A stretch of DNA of 64,000 bases from Chrysogorgia sp. JL179-B06 (Eukaryota > Cnidaria > Anthozoa > Scleralcyonacea > Chrysogorgiidae), in NCBI GenBank assembly GCA_035772405.1, contig JAYKKM010000224.1:4049501-4113500 (forward strand), in the 5' to 3' direction. The position numbers and the translations under genes were made by a program. Shown in pieces: positions 35,012-46,689 of the stretch. The notes under the pieces are model-generated. The model did not search any database. It worked only from the letters and a program-made list of their open reading frames with translations, and was not told the origin of the DNA. Position 1 is the first letter of the stretch. Each line of letters opens with the position of its first letter.

Positions 35012-36379
35012 ATGGCGGATCCTACTCGTGTTCGACTTCGGGCGATGATAACTTTGTCCGTTGTTGTTTGTTACCAATTAAATGTCCTAATTTTATTGTT
35101 GGTTAGAAAGAAGAAAAAGCGACAAAATTCTTTGAAAAGACTCGTTAATGTAGATAACGTGGCTGAGAGGCTATTCTTTTTGAGAAAGAAAAAAACTACA
35201 CTGAAACGACGATGGTGGGTTGCCCCTGGACGGGTTGATCATTGGTGGAGAAATATGATCTCTGGTGAGGCTGCAGGTCAAGAGTGGAAGAAAATTTTCA
35301 GAATAAGCAGGCAAGACTTCACAAAACTTGTCAACGAATTAAGACCTTTCATCTCTCCCAATCCAAATTCTCCCAGATTAGGTCTTGAAGCTGAAAAAAG
35401 ATTGGCTATCACCTTGCATTACTTAAAAGATACTGGTACTTTAAAAATGACAGCAAATGCCTTTGGGATCAGTGTACCAACAGCTTCAGTGTGTGTAAGA
35501 GATATTTGTAAAGCCATAAGAGAACATTTAGGCCATAAGTATATAAAAATCCCAACTGGTAGAGAACTAACAGATACAGTTAAAAGTTTTGAGGATCGAC
35601 TGGGCTTTCCACAGGTTTTGGGTGCTGTTGATGGAACACATGTACCAATTCAAAAGCCAGAAGAAAACTCTCACAGTTTCTTCTCTTACAAAATGAAATA
35701 TACCTTAAATGCCCAAGCAGTTTGTGATTCATTTGGAAAGTTCCTAGATATTGAAATTCGATGGCCTGGAGGTACCCATGATGCTAAGGTTTTTGCCAAT
35801 TCAGGAATACACAGAGCTATGAAAGAAGGTATCATTCCAAAAATGTCAAGATGCTTGTTACCTGGAAGGGATACTGTCCCATTACTTTAGTTGGCTGACC
35901 CTGCATATCCTCTACTTCCTCACTGCATGAAATAGTACCCAACCTGTTATACCAATGAGCAGGTTATTTTCAATAATATGCTCCGGAGTGCTAGAAATAA
36001 AGTGGAATGTGCCTTTGGACGTCTGAAGGCTAGGTGGCAAATTTTGACAAAACCAATGAACATTAATTTGCAGGATGCACCAACATTGATTTACGCATGT
36101 TTTGTTCTGCACAACTTTTGTGAAGAAAACAATAGTTCTATTGACAATACACTGGTTCAGAGGCAGGTAGAGTGTGATTATGAGCAACAACCACCTAATA
36201 ACTTTTTGGACAATAGATATACTTGTACCACAGCCCAAGGGATTCGTACAAGAGATGTCCTTACTTCTTACTTTTCAAGAGTATTTACCTTAACTATTAA
36301 ACTTATGTTGTTACTAATTAGGTTATATTATAGTGTTGTTTACTTGAACTTTGTAGCTTTACAACAGTTATCCAAATAA
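35012..36379 (+). pseudogene. PIF/Harbinger transposase, interrupted by two in-frame stop codons
   Basis: One frame runs from ATG 35012 to the stop at 36379, broken only by TAG at 35888-35890 and TAG at 35933-35935. The N terminus is basic ('RKKKKRQ'). The DDE nuclease is readable: 'GAVDGTHVPI' (first Asp), 'RWPGGTHDAKVF' (second Asp), 'RNKVECAFGRLKARW' (Glu). It ends near 'IRTRDVLTSYFS'. Length is about 455 codons counting the tail, near the usual 350-450 for the family. The two stops should inactivate this copy, while the frame and motifs are otherwise intact, so decay is recent. Confidence 0.92.
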
Positions 36380-37015
36380 TGATTATGTGCCACTTTAATT
36401 GGCAGGCATAGCTCTAATTTGTTTTTTCTATAAATAACATGTTAAAAGCTAAAATAAGGAACAAATTGAACAATATCCCACAGCCTTTTTTGAAATTAAG
36501 TTGCGCCCACAAATTGACACCCCCTGTCCCTTTAATAAAGAAATAGAGAAGGAAAATTTCAAACTCAGCTTTGTGATTTACAGCTTTTCAACCTTATTAC
36601 CACCCTTAATAGCATTCCAGAGCTTCAAAAAAAATAAAAAATAAAAAAATTATCCAGAGCATGAAGACCCCCCCACAGTCCCTCTAATTTATGCCCTACC
36701 ACATCAAGAATGAAGATCTTTCCCATACCCAAAAATAGCCCCTTTGTCATAATGCCCCTACTGGAAAATCTTTAAACAAGGCCCTGCAGTATCCTTTATT
36801 GCATTGTATGAACAATGGACACAATAGCACTGAGAAGTGTTTTAATATTTCAGTGTTAAAAATGGCTTCAACATGGTGGAAAAATCAAGTTCATACAATA
36901 AACAGATCAAAATAATTTAAACTTCTATATTTTTAAGATAAGGTTCATTGTTTTTAAAGTTTGTTGATTTAAACAAATCAGTATCAAAAGTATAAATGTT
37001 ACAATGAAACTTGTT

Positions 37016-38155
37016 TTAAAGACAATCTGGATTTTCTACTGAGCTTGCATCACTGTAAGGACTTACACTACGACTTGCACTTGGTGAGTGAGATGGATAC
37101 CATGTACTTGCCATTGGTGCATAACCAATATTATCTGCTTGGGTTGGGGGTAAAGGATGTGAGCTGTTCTGCCCACCAATAAATGGAAAGCTTGGGTTAT
37201 GCCGACCTTGATATCCATGATATAATGGTTGCTGTGGTGTTGGTTGTGACAGTTGCTGTGGTGTTGGCTGTGACATAGCTGTTTGTTGAATGAAACAAGT
37301 CATAGCATGACTCAACATCTGCATGGAATCAGCAATCTTCATCATTACATCATTGTTGTCTGCCTTATCGCTTCTTTCCTCTCCAAACATTTTCTTCTTC
37401 AACTCTTCTAGCATCAGATTGTCTCGTTGTTTTCCACTTAAGCTCCTTTCTAATTTTTTTCTCTTTTCATCAACATATAATGCTGTGGGACATTTCCTCT
37501 TATTAGAATCTTTGGGCATGCCACCACATTGGCTTTCCTCATCAGTGTTGCCATTATCATCAATGCTTTCATCTCCAGTAGAGGTACTGAAGGCACCATT
37601 TCCATCACAAAGGTTGATTACAGCATTTTGGCCTCGATTCATGATTATAGTGTTGTCACTGTCCGGTTGCAAGCCAGTGATAGTACTTTCACCATATTCT
37701 AAAGGTATAGTACCAGGTGCACCTCCCCATATTTGAACAAGGGATTCCCAATTGTCTTTGATGAGTCTGCCACTACCTGATCTGGTACCTTCCAGTACCG
37801 CTTTTTGAAAAGAAGATCGAAGCTTTTTTACCTTTGATTTAATACGGTCGTATCCAAGCTTCATTAGCTTTTGGTCATGGTCATATTTGTCCTTGAAATC
37901 TTTATATTCTTCTTTACTCATTTCCTTTACATCTTTTGGCGGGGGCACATGCTCGATTGGACCAAAATCATGCTCGTATCTTTCGGCCATCAGCTTTCTT
38001 AAATCACCATATAATGTCACCAAATCTCCTTCAAAGTCGACTCCTTCACCTTCTCTTTCTGTTTTGTAGTTTTTCAGGCACTCCACTAAAGTTTCGAGCA
38101 TGTCATCATCAAATATCCACCGTTTATGATTCTCACTATCCTTCTTCGGCGCCAT
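37016..38155 (-). CDS. Harbinger Myb/SANT-like DNA-binding partner protein
   Basis: Intact 379-codon minus-strand frame inside the Harbinger TIRs, convergent with the transposase. Residues about 10-160 form a Myb/SANT-like module: 'KRWIFDDDMLETLVECLKNY' near the start, and 'YDRIKSKVKKLRSSFQKAVL' before 'NWESLVQIWGGAP'. Acidic and basic stretches follow ('KRKKLERSLSGKQRD'), then a Gln/Pro-rich segment ('QPTPQQLSQPTPQQPLYHG') and a Ser-rich tail. In this superfamily the second protein binds DNA and helps the transposase into the nucleus and onto its ends (established for PIF/Harbinger). The ATG at 38155 is chosen because it opens the frame just inside the TIR. Confidence 0.9.
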   Translation of the reverse strand: MAPKKDSENHKRWIFDDDMLETLVECLKNYKTEREGEGVDFEGDLVTLYGDLRKLMAERYEHDFGPIEHVPPPKDVKEMSKEEYKDFKDKYDHDQKLMKLGYDRIKSKVKKLRSSFQKAVLEGTRSGSGRLIKDNWESLVQIWGGAPGTIPLEYGESTITGLQPDSDNTIIMNRGQNAVINLCDGNGAFSTSTGDESIDDNGNTDEESQCGGMPKDSNKRKCPTALYVDEKRKKLERSLSGKQRDNLMLEELKKKMFGEERSDKADNNDVMMKIADSMQMLSHAMTCFIQQTAMSQPTPQQLSQPTPQQPLYHGYQGRHNPSFPFIGGQNSSHPLPPTQADNIGYAPMASTWYPSHSPSASRSVSPYSDASSVENPDCL

Positions 38156-38429
38156 TTTAACTTATGTTTATCCCTTATGAGCATGCGCTTTACGAAGCCA
38201 TAGACCGGTCTGAAAATAATTTGCGTTTACATGACGAAAATATCGTACCGGTCTAAGTTTGTGCCGGTCTGAAGATACTCGTTTCGGTTCAGCTGCCGGA
38301 ATGATCTGAGACCGGTCTGAGCACATTTCATGCCGTTCTCATGTAAACATCTAATGACGATAACGTTACACCGGAACGAACTCGTGCCGGTCTCAGTTCG
38401 TGCCGGTCTCATGTAAACGGGGCCTAACT

Positions 38430-40640
38430 TGGTGATGTTATAATAATTTTAAATTTCGGTTGCCATGACGACATGCCAAAAGTGAAATGTTCCGACCACA
38501 ATATATTTTGAAGTACTAACTCTAAGAACTCATTCTACATATCTAATGAAAGCTTGATTAACAGCCTCTGACATACCTACAAAAATATTTTTGTAACTGA
38601 TACCTAACAGCTTGAAAAAAGCGACGACGCTTGGATTGGATTGACAAACTCCGTATAAACATTTTAGATATTCAGACGACGATATCTTTTGAACTACTAA
38701 CGCAAGAAAATCATGCTATACATCAAATAAAAGCCTGAATAACATACTCGGACATGTTTGCCAAACTATCTTTGTAACTGACTAACAGGTTTAAAAAACC
38801 GAAAACGGGTTTACCTTTAGTTTTGACGTCACGTATAAAACTTGATTTACGAACTTGATTTACGAACTTGACATCTTCGGACGACGATATATTGCATTTT
38901 CACTGCCTTTTCACGATCTTTTTGAAGTCAAATCTTCATTCACCGTATAACCCGACAAAACACGAATTCAAATGCAGATATTTATTATTTACCATAATAT
39001 CTAGTTACCAGGGCCAAATTTCCCGATGCCGCGCATGGGCCGTTGATCTTCAATATATATAAAATTAAACTGGATCCGAGATCAGCATCGGCTTGCATTT
39101 CCCGTGATAAGGGACTAAACGCCGGTCGATATTAGCACCCTCGCTTCGCGCCGGGCGAGGGGATTAAATTATGTCACGTGAGTGAAACGCCGATCAATCA
39201 CTCATGGCGGAAGGCATTCATATTATAAACAGTTTGAACGAAGAAAGTTTCGCTCTGCAAAACCACTTTACCGATCAAAAAAACAGTTCAGCAAAGTCAG
39301 TTGTAAATGTTCACATTGCAATGGTGAAAGTTGAACACTGTACTTTTTGTCGTGGAGCTTCGCCGACTGCCATGTTTGAATACCGAATGTTGACATCAAA
39401 CTTATTGCATTTTGAATCATTTGGACGCTGAAAGAGACTTTCAGAGGCATGATTTAGATGCTTCAAGTATTTTTGGATCGTTTCGACAGGGCGGATGCTT
39501 GAGTCTCGAATACGGAAGATTTTGGTGTAGGACTCATCTTCGGTGTTGCCGAGGCCGCCTTTTGCTCTTTTGAAATGGTTTTTTTGTAGACTACTCCAGC
39601 TATCTTGCCAGACTTTCTCAAGTCTTTGACGAAAGCTTCAAGAATATGGTTAGCTTCAGCAAAGGTAGGGTCACCAATTATGCTAAAACCTTTGTTTGAC
39701 GTTTTTTGAGAAATCTAAATGGCAGCTCTAATGAACTTCATTGTTGTTTTTATTTACAAGCCATCTTTCTGCCTCAGCAGAAATGTGAAATTGCTTTATT
39801 AAGCAAGAATTTAACTTTGTTTTGGACATTTCTGTTATGTACTTGTCAAATTTATTTGAACTCGTAAACCATTCATTCGTAAACCAAGTAAAAACGCTAA
39901 AATTTAATTTTTTAAAGGCCAAAAATATTTCTAGCAACGCCACTTTAAACGTCGCTGTTTTTCTAAAAATATGAAATTTGGAGAGCTTTTCGTAAAATCT
40001 AATTGTTCTATCTACCGTCAAATACTTTCATTCCGAATTTGGTTGCTTTCTGTGTGCATTTTAGTGTACTATTTCCCAGTAAAACTTGAATTTCTTCTTC
40101 GTTTAATTCTGCAAATCTGGCAGCCATTTTGCTAGATTTCTCTACTAGTAGGATATGAGCTGATAGCCTAGCAGTAGAGGAACCAATCAGATTGCAGAAT
40201 AACTCATATCCAGAGCTTGTGTATATAATAACTATATTTATATATACACGGCACAAACTTTTTACAGAACTACTTTGCCCTGACTCAAATGACCGGACAT
40301 TGTACACGACCGGATGGATGAATGTCATTGTTTGATATTTTATGCACAATCTTTTTTTTTTCACAAGTTTATCTTGAACAACGGTTGTTGAAAACGTGGC
40401 ATGGCTAATATTATACTCGGCTGATGGGCAAGGCGCCTTGTTGATTGGAACAATCGAACTTGTCAAGGAAAACAGTTAAGTTCTTAACTTGGTCCTGTGT
40501 TAATTTCGAAATTGATACGTTCCCAAATTGTTAACTATTTTTAATTATATATTTAAATAGTACTGAACACGATACTAAACTAATAAAGTTTTAATATTCA
40601 CAATTAGTTTGAAGAATTATTGATATTCAATGGAATTAAT
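38430..40640. other. No gene recognised
   Basis: Open frames at 39204-39431 (+), 39728-40021 (-) and 40008-40466 (-) lack recognisable domains. A repeat of the 'gagctgatagcc' family lies at 40130-40235. Confidence 0.4.
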
Positions 40641-40663
40641 TAGAGAAAAAAGTGGGACACGTG

Positions 40664-40942
40664 CCCCCCCCCCCCCCCCAATGATATTGATGACGCAGTT
40701 CTTACTTGTAATGCATAGTTTTTGGATGTGGCTGATAGCCATGCACCGATTAAGAAATGGTATAAATTAACCATGAATGACTCCAAAAATAAGTGATAGC
40801 GATGCGTGATCGAGATTATTATCACCGTTGACAAATGTTTAACAAATTCCGCAATTTTGTCAATAAAGAAATCAGGGCCAGTAAATCGAAATATAAAGTG
40901 GCGTACCGTGACCATTTTGGATGGGGGGGGGGGGGGGGGGGG
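40664..40942. repeat. Facing homopolymer runs: C tract and G tract
   Basis: About 16 C at 40664-40679 and about 21 G at 40922-40942, a potential long G:C pairing across about 240 bp. Homopolymers of this length are also assembly-prone. Confidence 0.8.
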
Positions 40943-41639
40943 TGTATCGTCTTAGTTTTACCGACAAACAGATGTGCGCACATTTTCTTCCATTGCCTTG
41001 AACGTACCTACCGGTAACAGTCACCTTCACTCGGCGCTCCTTCGGAGAAAAGTACCTGGGTACTAGGTTGGATCGGAAATCAGGAAAAGGGAGGTTTGTA
41101 AGCTCAGGAATATTAATTTAACATTAACCCATGCAATTAAATCGAATTTTATACAACCGACAAAGTTTAAACAGTCGATTAAGTCAATTTTACCAACGAT
41201 CTAATATGACTAACAGTTTACCGACAGCCTTAACTATTACAAGGTTTTCCCAACTTCCGGTCTGACCAATCGGTTTTACCGACGATGCCAGGCTTTACCG
41301 ACCGACTCCGCGTTTTACCGACCAATTCAGTGAAAATTGGGGGGGGGGGAGGTTCGCCATTTATGCTGATTTTTAAAGTGTCTATAATCCCAAATCCGAT
41401 ATTACTGATATAGTTTCTACAGGAAGTTAATAGTTGAATGCCAAAATATTTTATGATTTGTTCTGTGCGTTGATGTTCTATAAACGTTTGCGAAATGCTA
41501 ATGACTGTGACGTCAGGCAAGTCGTCATTTCTGATACAATATTCTACTACTAGGAAAATTTTACCAAATTCAAATGTTCCTGGTATAGTTAAACGTTTAA
41601 ACAAAAGTATAGTGAATTATTTGCTATTCAAGCTTTTAA

Positions 41640-41760
41640 CGAAAAAGACATTAATCGAACCCGCAAGCTTCTGGGGCTCCGTCTGGGGCTAAGAAACATT
41701 TTCTTATTTGCGTTAAAAGCTTGAGTAGGAAACAATTTACTATATTGAAATAATTATCAT
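41640..41760 (+). repeat. SINE-type tail sequence related to 6885-6980
   Basis: 'cgaacccgcaagcttctggg' 'gctccgtctggggctaagaa' followed by 'gagtaggaaacaatttacta' matches the tRNA-like repeat tail near 6900-6980. Confidence 0.55.
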
Positions 41761-41838
41761 ATTGAAGATATGACATCTGTTTTTACGACAAGTCACAATT
41801 TTATACCAGCGTCTAGAATGATTTGCATTTTTACTTAC

Positions 41839-42008
41839 ACGTGAGAATAACTAACAATACCCTCATCAACGTATCGGCCAGTAAATGGATCTGTGTTGGA
41901 AGATGATGAGTTATCCATGACTCCGCCATTTTAAAAAGTACATATGCTTGAACAAAATACGAAGAGAATACTGCAAACACAACCATTAGCTTCACTGTTG
42001 AATAAAAT
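41839..42008 (-). CDS. SLC36-like amino-acid transporter, internal exon
   Basis: Acceptor 'tttcttttag' precedes 42008. The first base completes a Pro codon from the 56278-56112 exon, giving 'NLPGTPFYSTVKLMVVFAVF', which fits the '(K)GsitLNLP....y.svk....f.if.ty.lqfYV' region of SLC36 proteins. The exon continues 'SSYFVQAYVLFKMAES' and ends 'LADTLMRVLLVILT' plus one base before a GTAAGT donor at 41838. It carries one transmembrane segment and part of the next. Both phases match their neighbours. Confidence 0.85.
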
Positions 42009-43012
42009 CTAAAAGAAACAAAACCATATTTTTATGATTAGGATGCCTTTTCAAACGAACTAAGGTTTTGGCGAGCAGGGTTGCATCCTGAGTGTTGACC
42101 TATATAGCAGCGACTTATAATTATAACTGGACTGCGTAGTCCTATTAACTTAATGTTACGGAAAGTGCCCTAACAAAATATCCGAAATATGCGTCCTATT
42201 TTTATGGGAACGACCACTGACCGGAATATAAAAACTGAACTGTTGTCACAGTCCACCCGGCGATCTGCGGTGAATAAATGTTTAAGCATATACCAACAAG
42301 TTGATGAAAATCAGGTGGAAATTTGGTTTAGTTTGAGAAATATTTAGCCGGTCGTTCGCAAATTACAAATCAAAGGTAAATTCTCGCAAGGACCACATTT
42401 GGAGTTGTTTACCAGTTTTGAAAGCTAGACGTCTTTTCAAACCTTCATTTGCGTTTTACGTCCTTCACTAGTGTGTCATGTCAATTTAGCACGTCAGATG
42501 CTTTTGCTCATTTCCAGGAGAAAATTGCTGTATGGTTGACTGTCCAACTCATGCTTCAAAAGCTATCCAATCATTAGCTTTTTCAAAATACCAAAAGGCA
42601 AGTTGCGTGAAGAATGTCAGCTTAATAGGGTTGTGAATATAGGATTGGCAAAATCTTCAACCCAGACAATGCGTTAATTTGTTCGAGCCATTTTAACGAA
42701 AAATATTATAAAAAGGTATGTTTTGAGTTAAATATTGAGTGTATAAACTAGTTTGTCATAGTACTACGAACAATAATAAAAATATCGTTTATTTGTATTT
42801 TTGTATTTTAAAGGAGAAAAGGGTCAGAAGAGACTTATTCCAGGTTGTCTTCCAAAAAATCGCACACGAAGAATGTTGGTGCGAGATTCTCCTGAAACAA
42901 ACATGATTGTTTATAAATATATTGAAGACTTAAAGCAATGGAACCTTGGACTGTTTTGATTGAAAATATAAACAGTCGAAAATCATCTTCTTTTTTTGCC
43001 TGACCTATATAT

Positions 43013-43024
43013 ATATATATATAC
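43013..43024. repeat. Short TA tract
   Basis: A minor alternating TA run a short way upstream of the 43089-43192 palindrome. Confidence 0.8.
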
Positions 43025-43088
43025 GTGTAGGTTTTGGTCTACGAAATGCAAAGAGTGCTCAACAACATATAGTTAGAGCAAATAGATT

Positions 43089-43192
43089 TTCGCTTACCTC
43101 AAAACTGGTCTGCTACAACTTGTTTCATCTGTAAAAGAAGATTCTTTTACAGATGAAACAAGTTGTAGCAGACCAGTTTTGAGGTAAGCGAA
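43089..43192. repeat. Perfect palindrome, 51-bp arms with a 2-nt centre
   Basis: 43089-43139 ('ttcgcttacctcaaaactgg' ... 'tctgtaaaagaa') and 43142-43192 are exact reverse complements, separated only by 'ga'. A (TA)n tract begins immediately after. The minus reading contains 'cagatgaaacaagttgtagc', which resembles the GAAAC/GTA core of the hammerhead-like motif at 43477-43523 but lacks stem II. Confidence 0.93.
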
Positions 43193-43459
<267 letters not shown>

Positions 43460-43476
43460 CTTATGAACTTAAAATA

Positions 43477-43523
43477 TTGTTTGCTACTCCGAGTTTCACG
43501 CAAGTGCGATCATCAGGCAATAG
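43477..43523 (-). ncRNA. Hammerhead-ribozyme-like sequence (Penelope/retrozyme type)
   Basis: Minus strand: 'tattgc' + 'CTGATGA' + 'tcgcacttgcgt' + 'GAAactcggagtA' + 'gcaaac'. The conserved core boxes are present. Stem I is TTGC/GCAA, stem II CGC-actt-GCG (with a U/U at its base), and stem III ACT-cgg-AGT followed by the GTA cleavage triplet. Predicted cleavage is after the base at 43485. The order I-II-III fits a type I hammerhead with the tiny stem III known from Penelope-like elements. The U/U pair may weaken stem II. Confidence 0.6.
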
Positions 43524-44190
43524 TGGAACTGATTCTGTAGTCCTTCTTTTATATAGTAGTATGCGTAACGTCATGGTGCTTGGGAGGCCTTATGAGGCCT
43601 TATGAGACTTTTTGCTTCGCGCGGCGGCTGTTTGTTATGTTAAATCTGTTTTGATGGCGGCATTTTGAAACGAGTTCCGATCTTTTGTTTAGTAAAGTTT
43701 GTTTGTTCGCTTTCATGATGTAAAGTTTTTCCTCGAGGCACAAATTACAACGTTTTCCTCCACTTATATTACTACCCATGCTCTTGTTTTCATGGTGGCA
43801 AACATTGCATCTAGACTGAAATTAATTTTTGTTACTTTGCAACAAAAACAGCTACAGCTGATCAGTTGTTTCTATACTCCTGTGGAAGGCTGTTGGGCTG
43901 GTTGAAAGTTACTCTGGTCTTAAATTTGTGATATTTATGTCAGATAAAGCAAGCCAAAATCAGCGCCTGTACAACCTCCATAAATCTGGAGATGAAGTAA
44001 TTTGCCTCGGTATTTGCTACTGATAAAGAGAGATTAATATACTTCTTCTCAGATCGCCCCCCTCATCTCATCTTGATTTGATTTCTTGAAAGATAACTTT
44101 TTAAAGTATTTGGAAACCTGGAAATTTCTGCAAAGATACCAAACCAAAAATGTGTATCAGCTCTCAAACCTATTATGGTTTATTATAAGT

Positions 44191-44339
44191 AATACCATGA
44201 CTTGAGGGAAATTAGCGATTAAATTGCCCGCCGCCGAGGGAAGATTTGTGAAAGTCCGAGGGCGAAGCCCGAGGACTTTTACAAATCTTCCCGAGGCGAA
44301 GGGCAATTTAATCGCTAATTTCCCGACAAGTCATGGTAT
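44191..44339. repeat. Palindrome of about 149 bp
   Basis: 'ataccatgacttgagggaaa' 'ttagcgattaaattgccc' ... faces 'gggcaatttaatcgctaatt' 'tcccgacaagtcatggtat' with a short centre near 44262-44268. The arms have few mismatches. Confidence 0.85.
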
Positions 44340-44695
44340 CAGTTTGTAATATTATGATCGCCGAGGAAAACTTTGAGAACCTTATCTAGCCCGTGGTTGG
44401 AGGCAGAGTCCTTTGCCTTATAAGATTCCCGTCTGGATATGATATGCAAGCGGGAAATTTAGTGGAAAACAAAGATTTGTTTGTCTTCTAATTTTCCCTC
44501 ATTCACATGCACGGGAAAATTAGTAGACAAAGAAATCCTTTGTGTTCTACTAAATTTCCCGCATGCATATTGTAGGAATGAGGGAAATTTAGAAGACAAT
44601 GGCAAAATTTCCCTCTTGCATGAGCAATGAGGGAAATTAGCGATTAAATTCCCGGAGAGAACAAAAGAATCCGAGGCGATCATGGTATTATATAA
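44191..44695. mobile_element. MITE-like composite built on the 44191-44339 palindrome
   Basis: After the palindrome, 'atgatcgccgagg' (44354-44366) is mirrored by 'cgaggcgatcatggta' (44671-44688), and 'gagggaaattagcgattaaa' recurs near 44629. Between them, 'gaaatttagtggaaaacaaa' and related inverted blocks give nested hairpins. No coding content. Confidence 0.6.
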
Positions 44696-44849
44696 ATAAC
44701 TGCATGCATATATTCCTTGGAAGATGTGGTAAAATTTCTGTAAACCATTGGTTTTGAATATGCGTTAACAAGCAAGTTAAAACAGGGTCCACTAGAAGAA
44801 CACTTTTGTTTATTTAAACCATATTTGTTCTTTACATTTACCCTAAGAG

Positions 44850-45390
44850 CTACAAGCTCATTGAGAGGGCTTACGTAAACTTACAATTAAGAAATAAAAC
44901 CACGAATTAGAAGCAAAAGAGCAAAAAACAAGTAAATATAACTGCACATAATACAAACAGGAAGGAAAAGAAAAAAAAATTAATAAAGCTGAAGTGATAT
45001 TTACAAGTGATTTCAAATTATTAATCAAAACGACCAGATGCTATTATAAAAGCTTGAACGGCAAGAAAAACACTAGCATTAATCATAATTTAGGGTCGAT
45101 AAGCCGTTCAATAAAATATTAAGTCGATCAAATGAATTTATTCTATTCCACACATGGCCTGTACTTTGCACGATGGAGGCAAACATTATGTTGCGCAGAG
45201 CAGCAAAACGAGGACATATAAGAAGATAATGGAACACATCTTCTTTGGGCGCACCACAAACACATGCAGGAGAAACAATAATAATTCAACACAGAGTTAT
45301 TCAATCTTAATCTAGTGTGTAAAATTGAGGCATAGCGATCACCAATATAAAAAAAATATTTGCTAGTAGGACATGTATTACAACTTACTT
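44850..45390 (-). pseudogene. 3' end of a second non-LTR retrotransposon RT ORF
   Basis: Minus-strand frames read 'YFFYIGDRYASILHTRLRLN' and, after a frame change, 'SPACVCGAPKEDVFHYLLIC' 'PRFAALRNIMFA', then 'WNRINSFDRLNILLNGLSTL'. This C.C...ED..HYl..CPr(f/y)a.lR pattern is the zinc-knuckle-like C-terminal region of many non-LTR reverse transcriptase ORFs. The rest of the element is missing (5' truncation). It is distinct from the fragment at 7878-8485. Confidence 0.75.
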
Positions 45391-46312
45391 AGGAGATCAA
45401 CGAATCCAACCTTGCAAGCACTTGGATTTCAAGAAAACAAATTCAGAATACAACGAAGCATAGCAATACCCCTAAAGGAAACACAAGAGGCTCCAAAAGG
45501 CCCGGGGAAGGAATTACCGTTACAAGCAGTCCACTTAAAAAGCGGGCGAAAAGGTGCAGAGAGTATAAAAAATTGAAATAATGTGCACTGATACATTGAG
45601 GTACACTTAGCTACAATGATAAACGTATTAAAATTAATTGTTTTACCAAAGTTTGAATGTAAGAATGATAACTCTTAACATTAGATCCAGTATAGTATTT
45701 TGAAATACGTTATCCTTTTGTTCATATTTTATTTCTCTTCTTTCTGCTTTTTTCTTCCGCTTGAACTGCATCTAAATAACTATCTTTACCAACTATTTCA
45801 GTGATTCAAGACATTTTCGCCATGAAAATCGAAGGAAACGTTTATGTAAATCAAGACGAATCTTTATCACGTATAAAGACACGATACGGTCATGATTTTC
45901 CTTCGAGTTTTCCTCATGAATTATTAATGAGTATTTGAAACTCATTTTTCAAGTACATGTATTTGAAACTTTTGTTCATGTTCAGCAATTTCTTCATCAG
46001 TAGCATTTAGAAAGTTTTTGTTTAGAACTGATACATTGTGCAGTGACTAAGATAATAAAGTATCTGCAGATACTTTTTGAATTTGTACTGACTATTTGTC
46101 TGAAAATATTTTCAACTTCTAAAAACATTTTAATAATTGACATCTTAGGAACGATCAGGTCTCCCCTATATAAAGCTAGTATTAGCTTGGCTGAGGTATT
46201 TGTGACGTCAGGAATTAAGTATTTTTATATCCTTTTCCACTGTGGCTTGACCAAATAATACTTCTCTTTAGTACATACAATTTTGACATTATTTTTTCAA
46301 GACTGTACGAAA

Positions 46313-46575
46313 GTAGTATAGAACATGGGGGCACCGGCACACCCAGTAGATTCATACAACGTCTCGTACACAACATCATGACCTACCAGACGTCCATGGC
46401 CGAATCTCATCAAGACGCTATCTGAGACGATAAATTGCCCAGATTTGGGGTAGCATATTTTCTTTGATGTCGTTTCATAGGAATGAACCTTTTTGTAATC
46501 TTGATGAGACCTTGAGACGTTGTATGAATCTTCTGGGCATATCGGTGCCCCCATGTCCTATATACTACTCTACGG
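46313..46575. repeat. Left terminal hairpin module of the PolB element
   Basis: Begins 'gtagtatagaacatgggggc' 'accgg' and ends 'cggtgcccccatgtcctata' 'tactac', so it is an inverted repeat of itself with tips of about 25 bp. Inner segments pair too ('tcatacaacgtctc', 'gagacgttgtatga'). The same module, inverted, is at 53799-54112. Confidence 0.85.
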
Positions 46576-46689
46576 TGAAGACGACGAGAATCACCCACCG
46601 TAGGTCAATTAACTAACTTCATAACAATTCAAATGTGGCCAACACCACAACACGGTGACCATGGCGCTTAACACGTATCAGTGGGTGTA

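Larger units (their letters stand above)
34887..38424. mobile_element. Complete PIF/Harbinger DNA transposon with TIRs and TAA target duplication
   Basis: The left tip 'tgcctcgtttacatgagacc' 'ggcatgaa' (from 34887) mirrors the right tip (ending at 38424) with about four mismatches in 28 bp. 'TAA' flanks both sides (34884-34886 and 38425-38427), the 3-bp TWA duplication typical of PIF/Harbinger. Inside are a DDE transposase on plus and a Myb/SANT-like gene on minus, the usual two-gene content. Extra subterminal 'gaccgg' repeats lie at both ends (34918-34972, 38206-38400). Element length is 3538 bp. It sits within the SLC36-like intron. Confidence 0.95.
28302..41838 (-). other. SLC36-like intron (13.5 kb) holding a Harbinger element and many repeats
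   Basis: It is bounded by a GTAAGT donor (41838-41833, minus strand) and a pyrimidine-rich AG acceptor at 28303-28302. Both exons are in matching phase (1 nt + 2 nt). Confidence 0.75.

Noticed and set aside
35888..35935. TAG recoding or a non-standard code in the Harbinger transposase
   Set aside because: Other frames, including the SLC36-like exons, show no sign of recoding. Two nonsense mutations in a transposon are the simpler reading.
39204..40466. Several 64-152 codon frames between the Harbinger element and the SLC36-like exon
   Set aside because: No domains, low-complexity composition and overlapping opposite frames.
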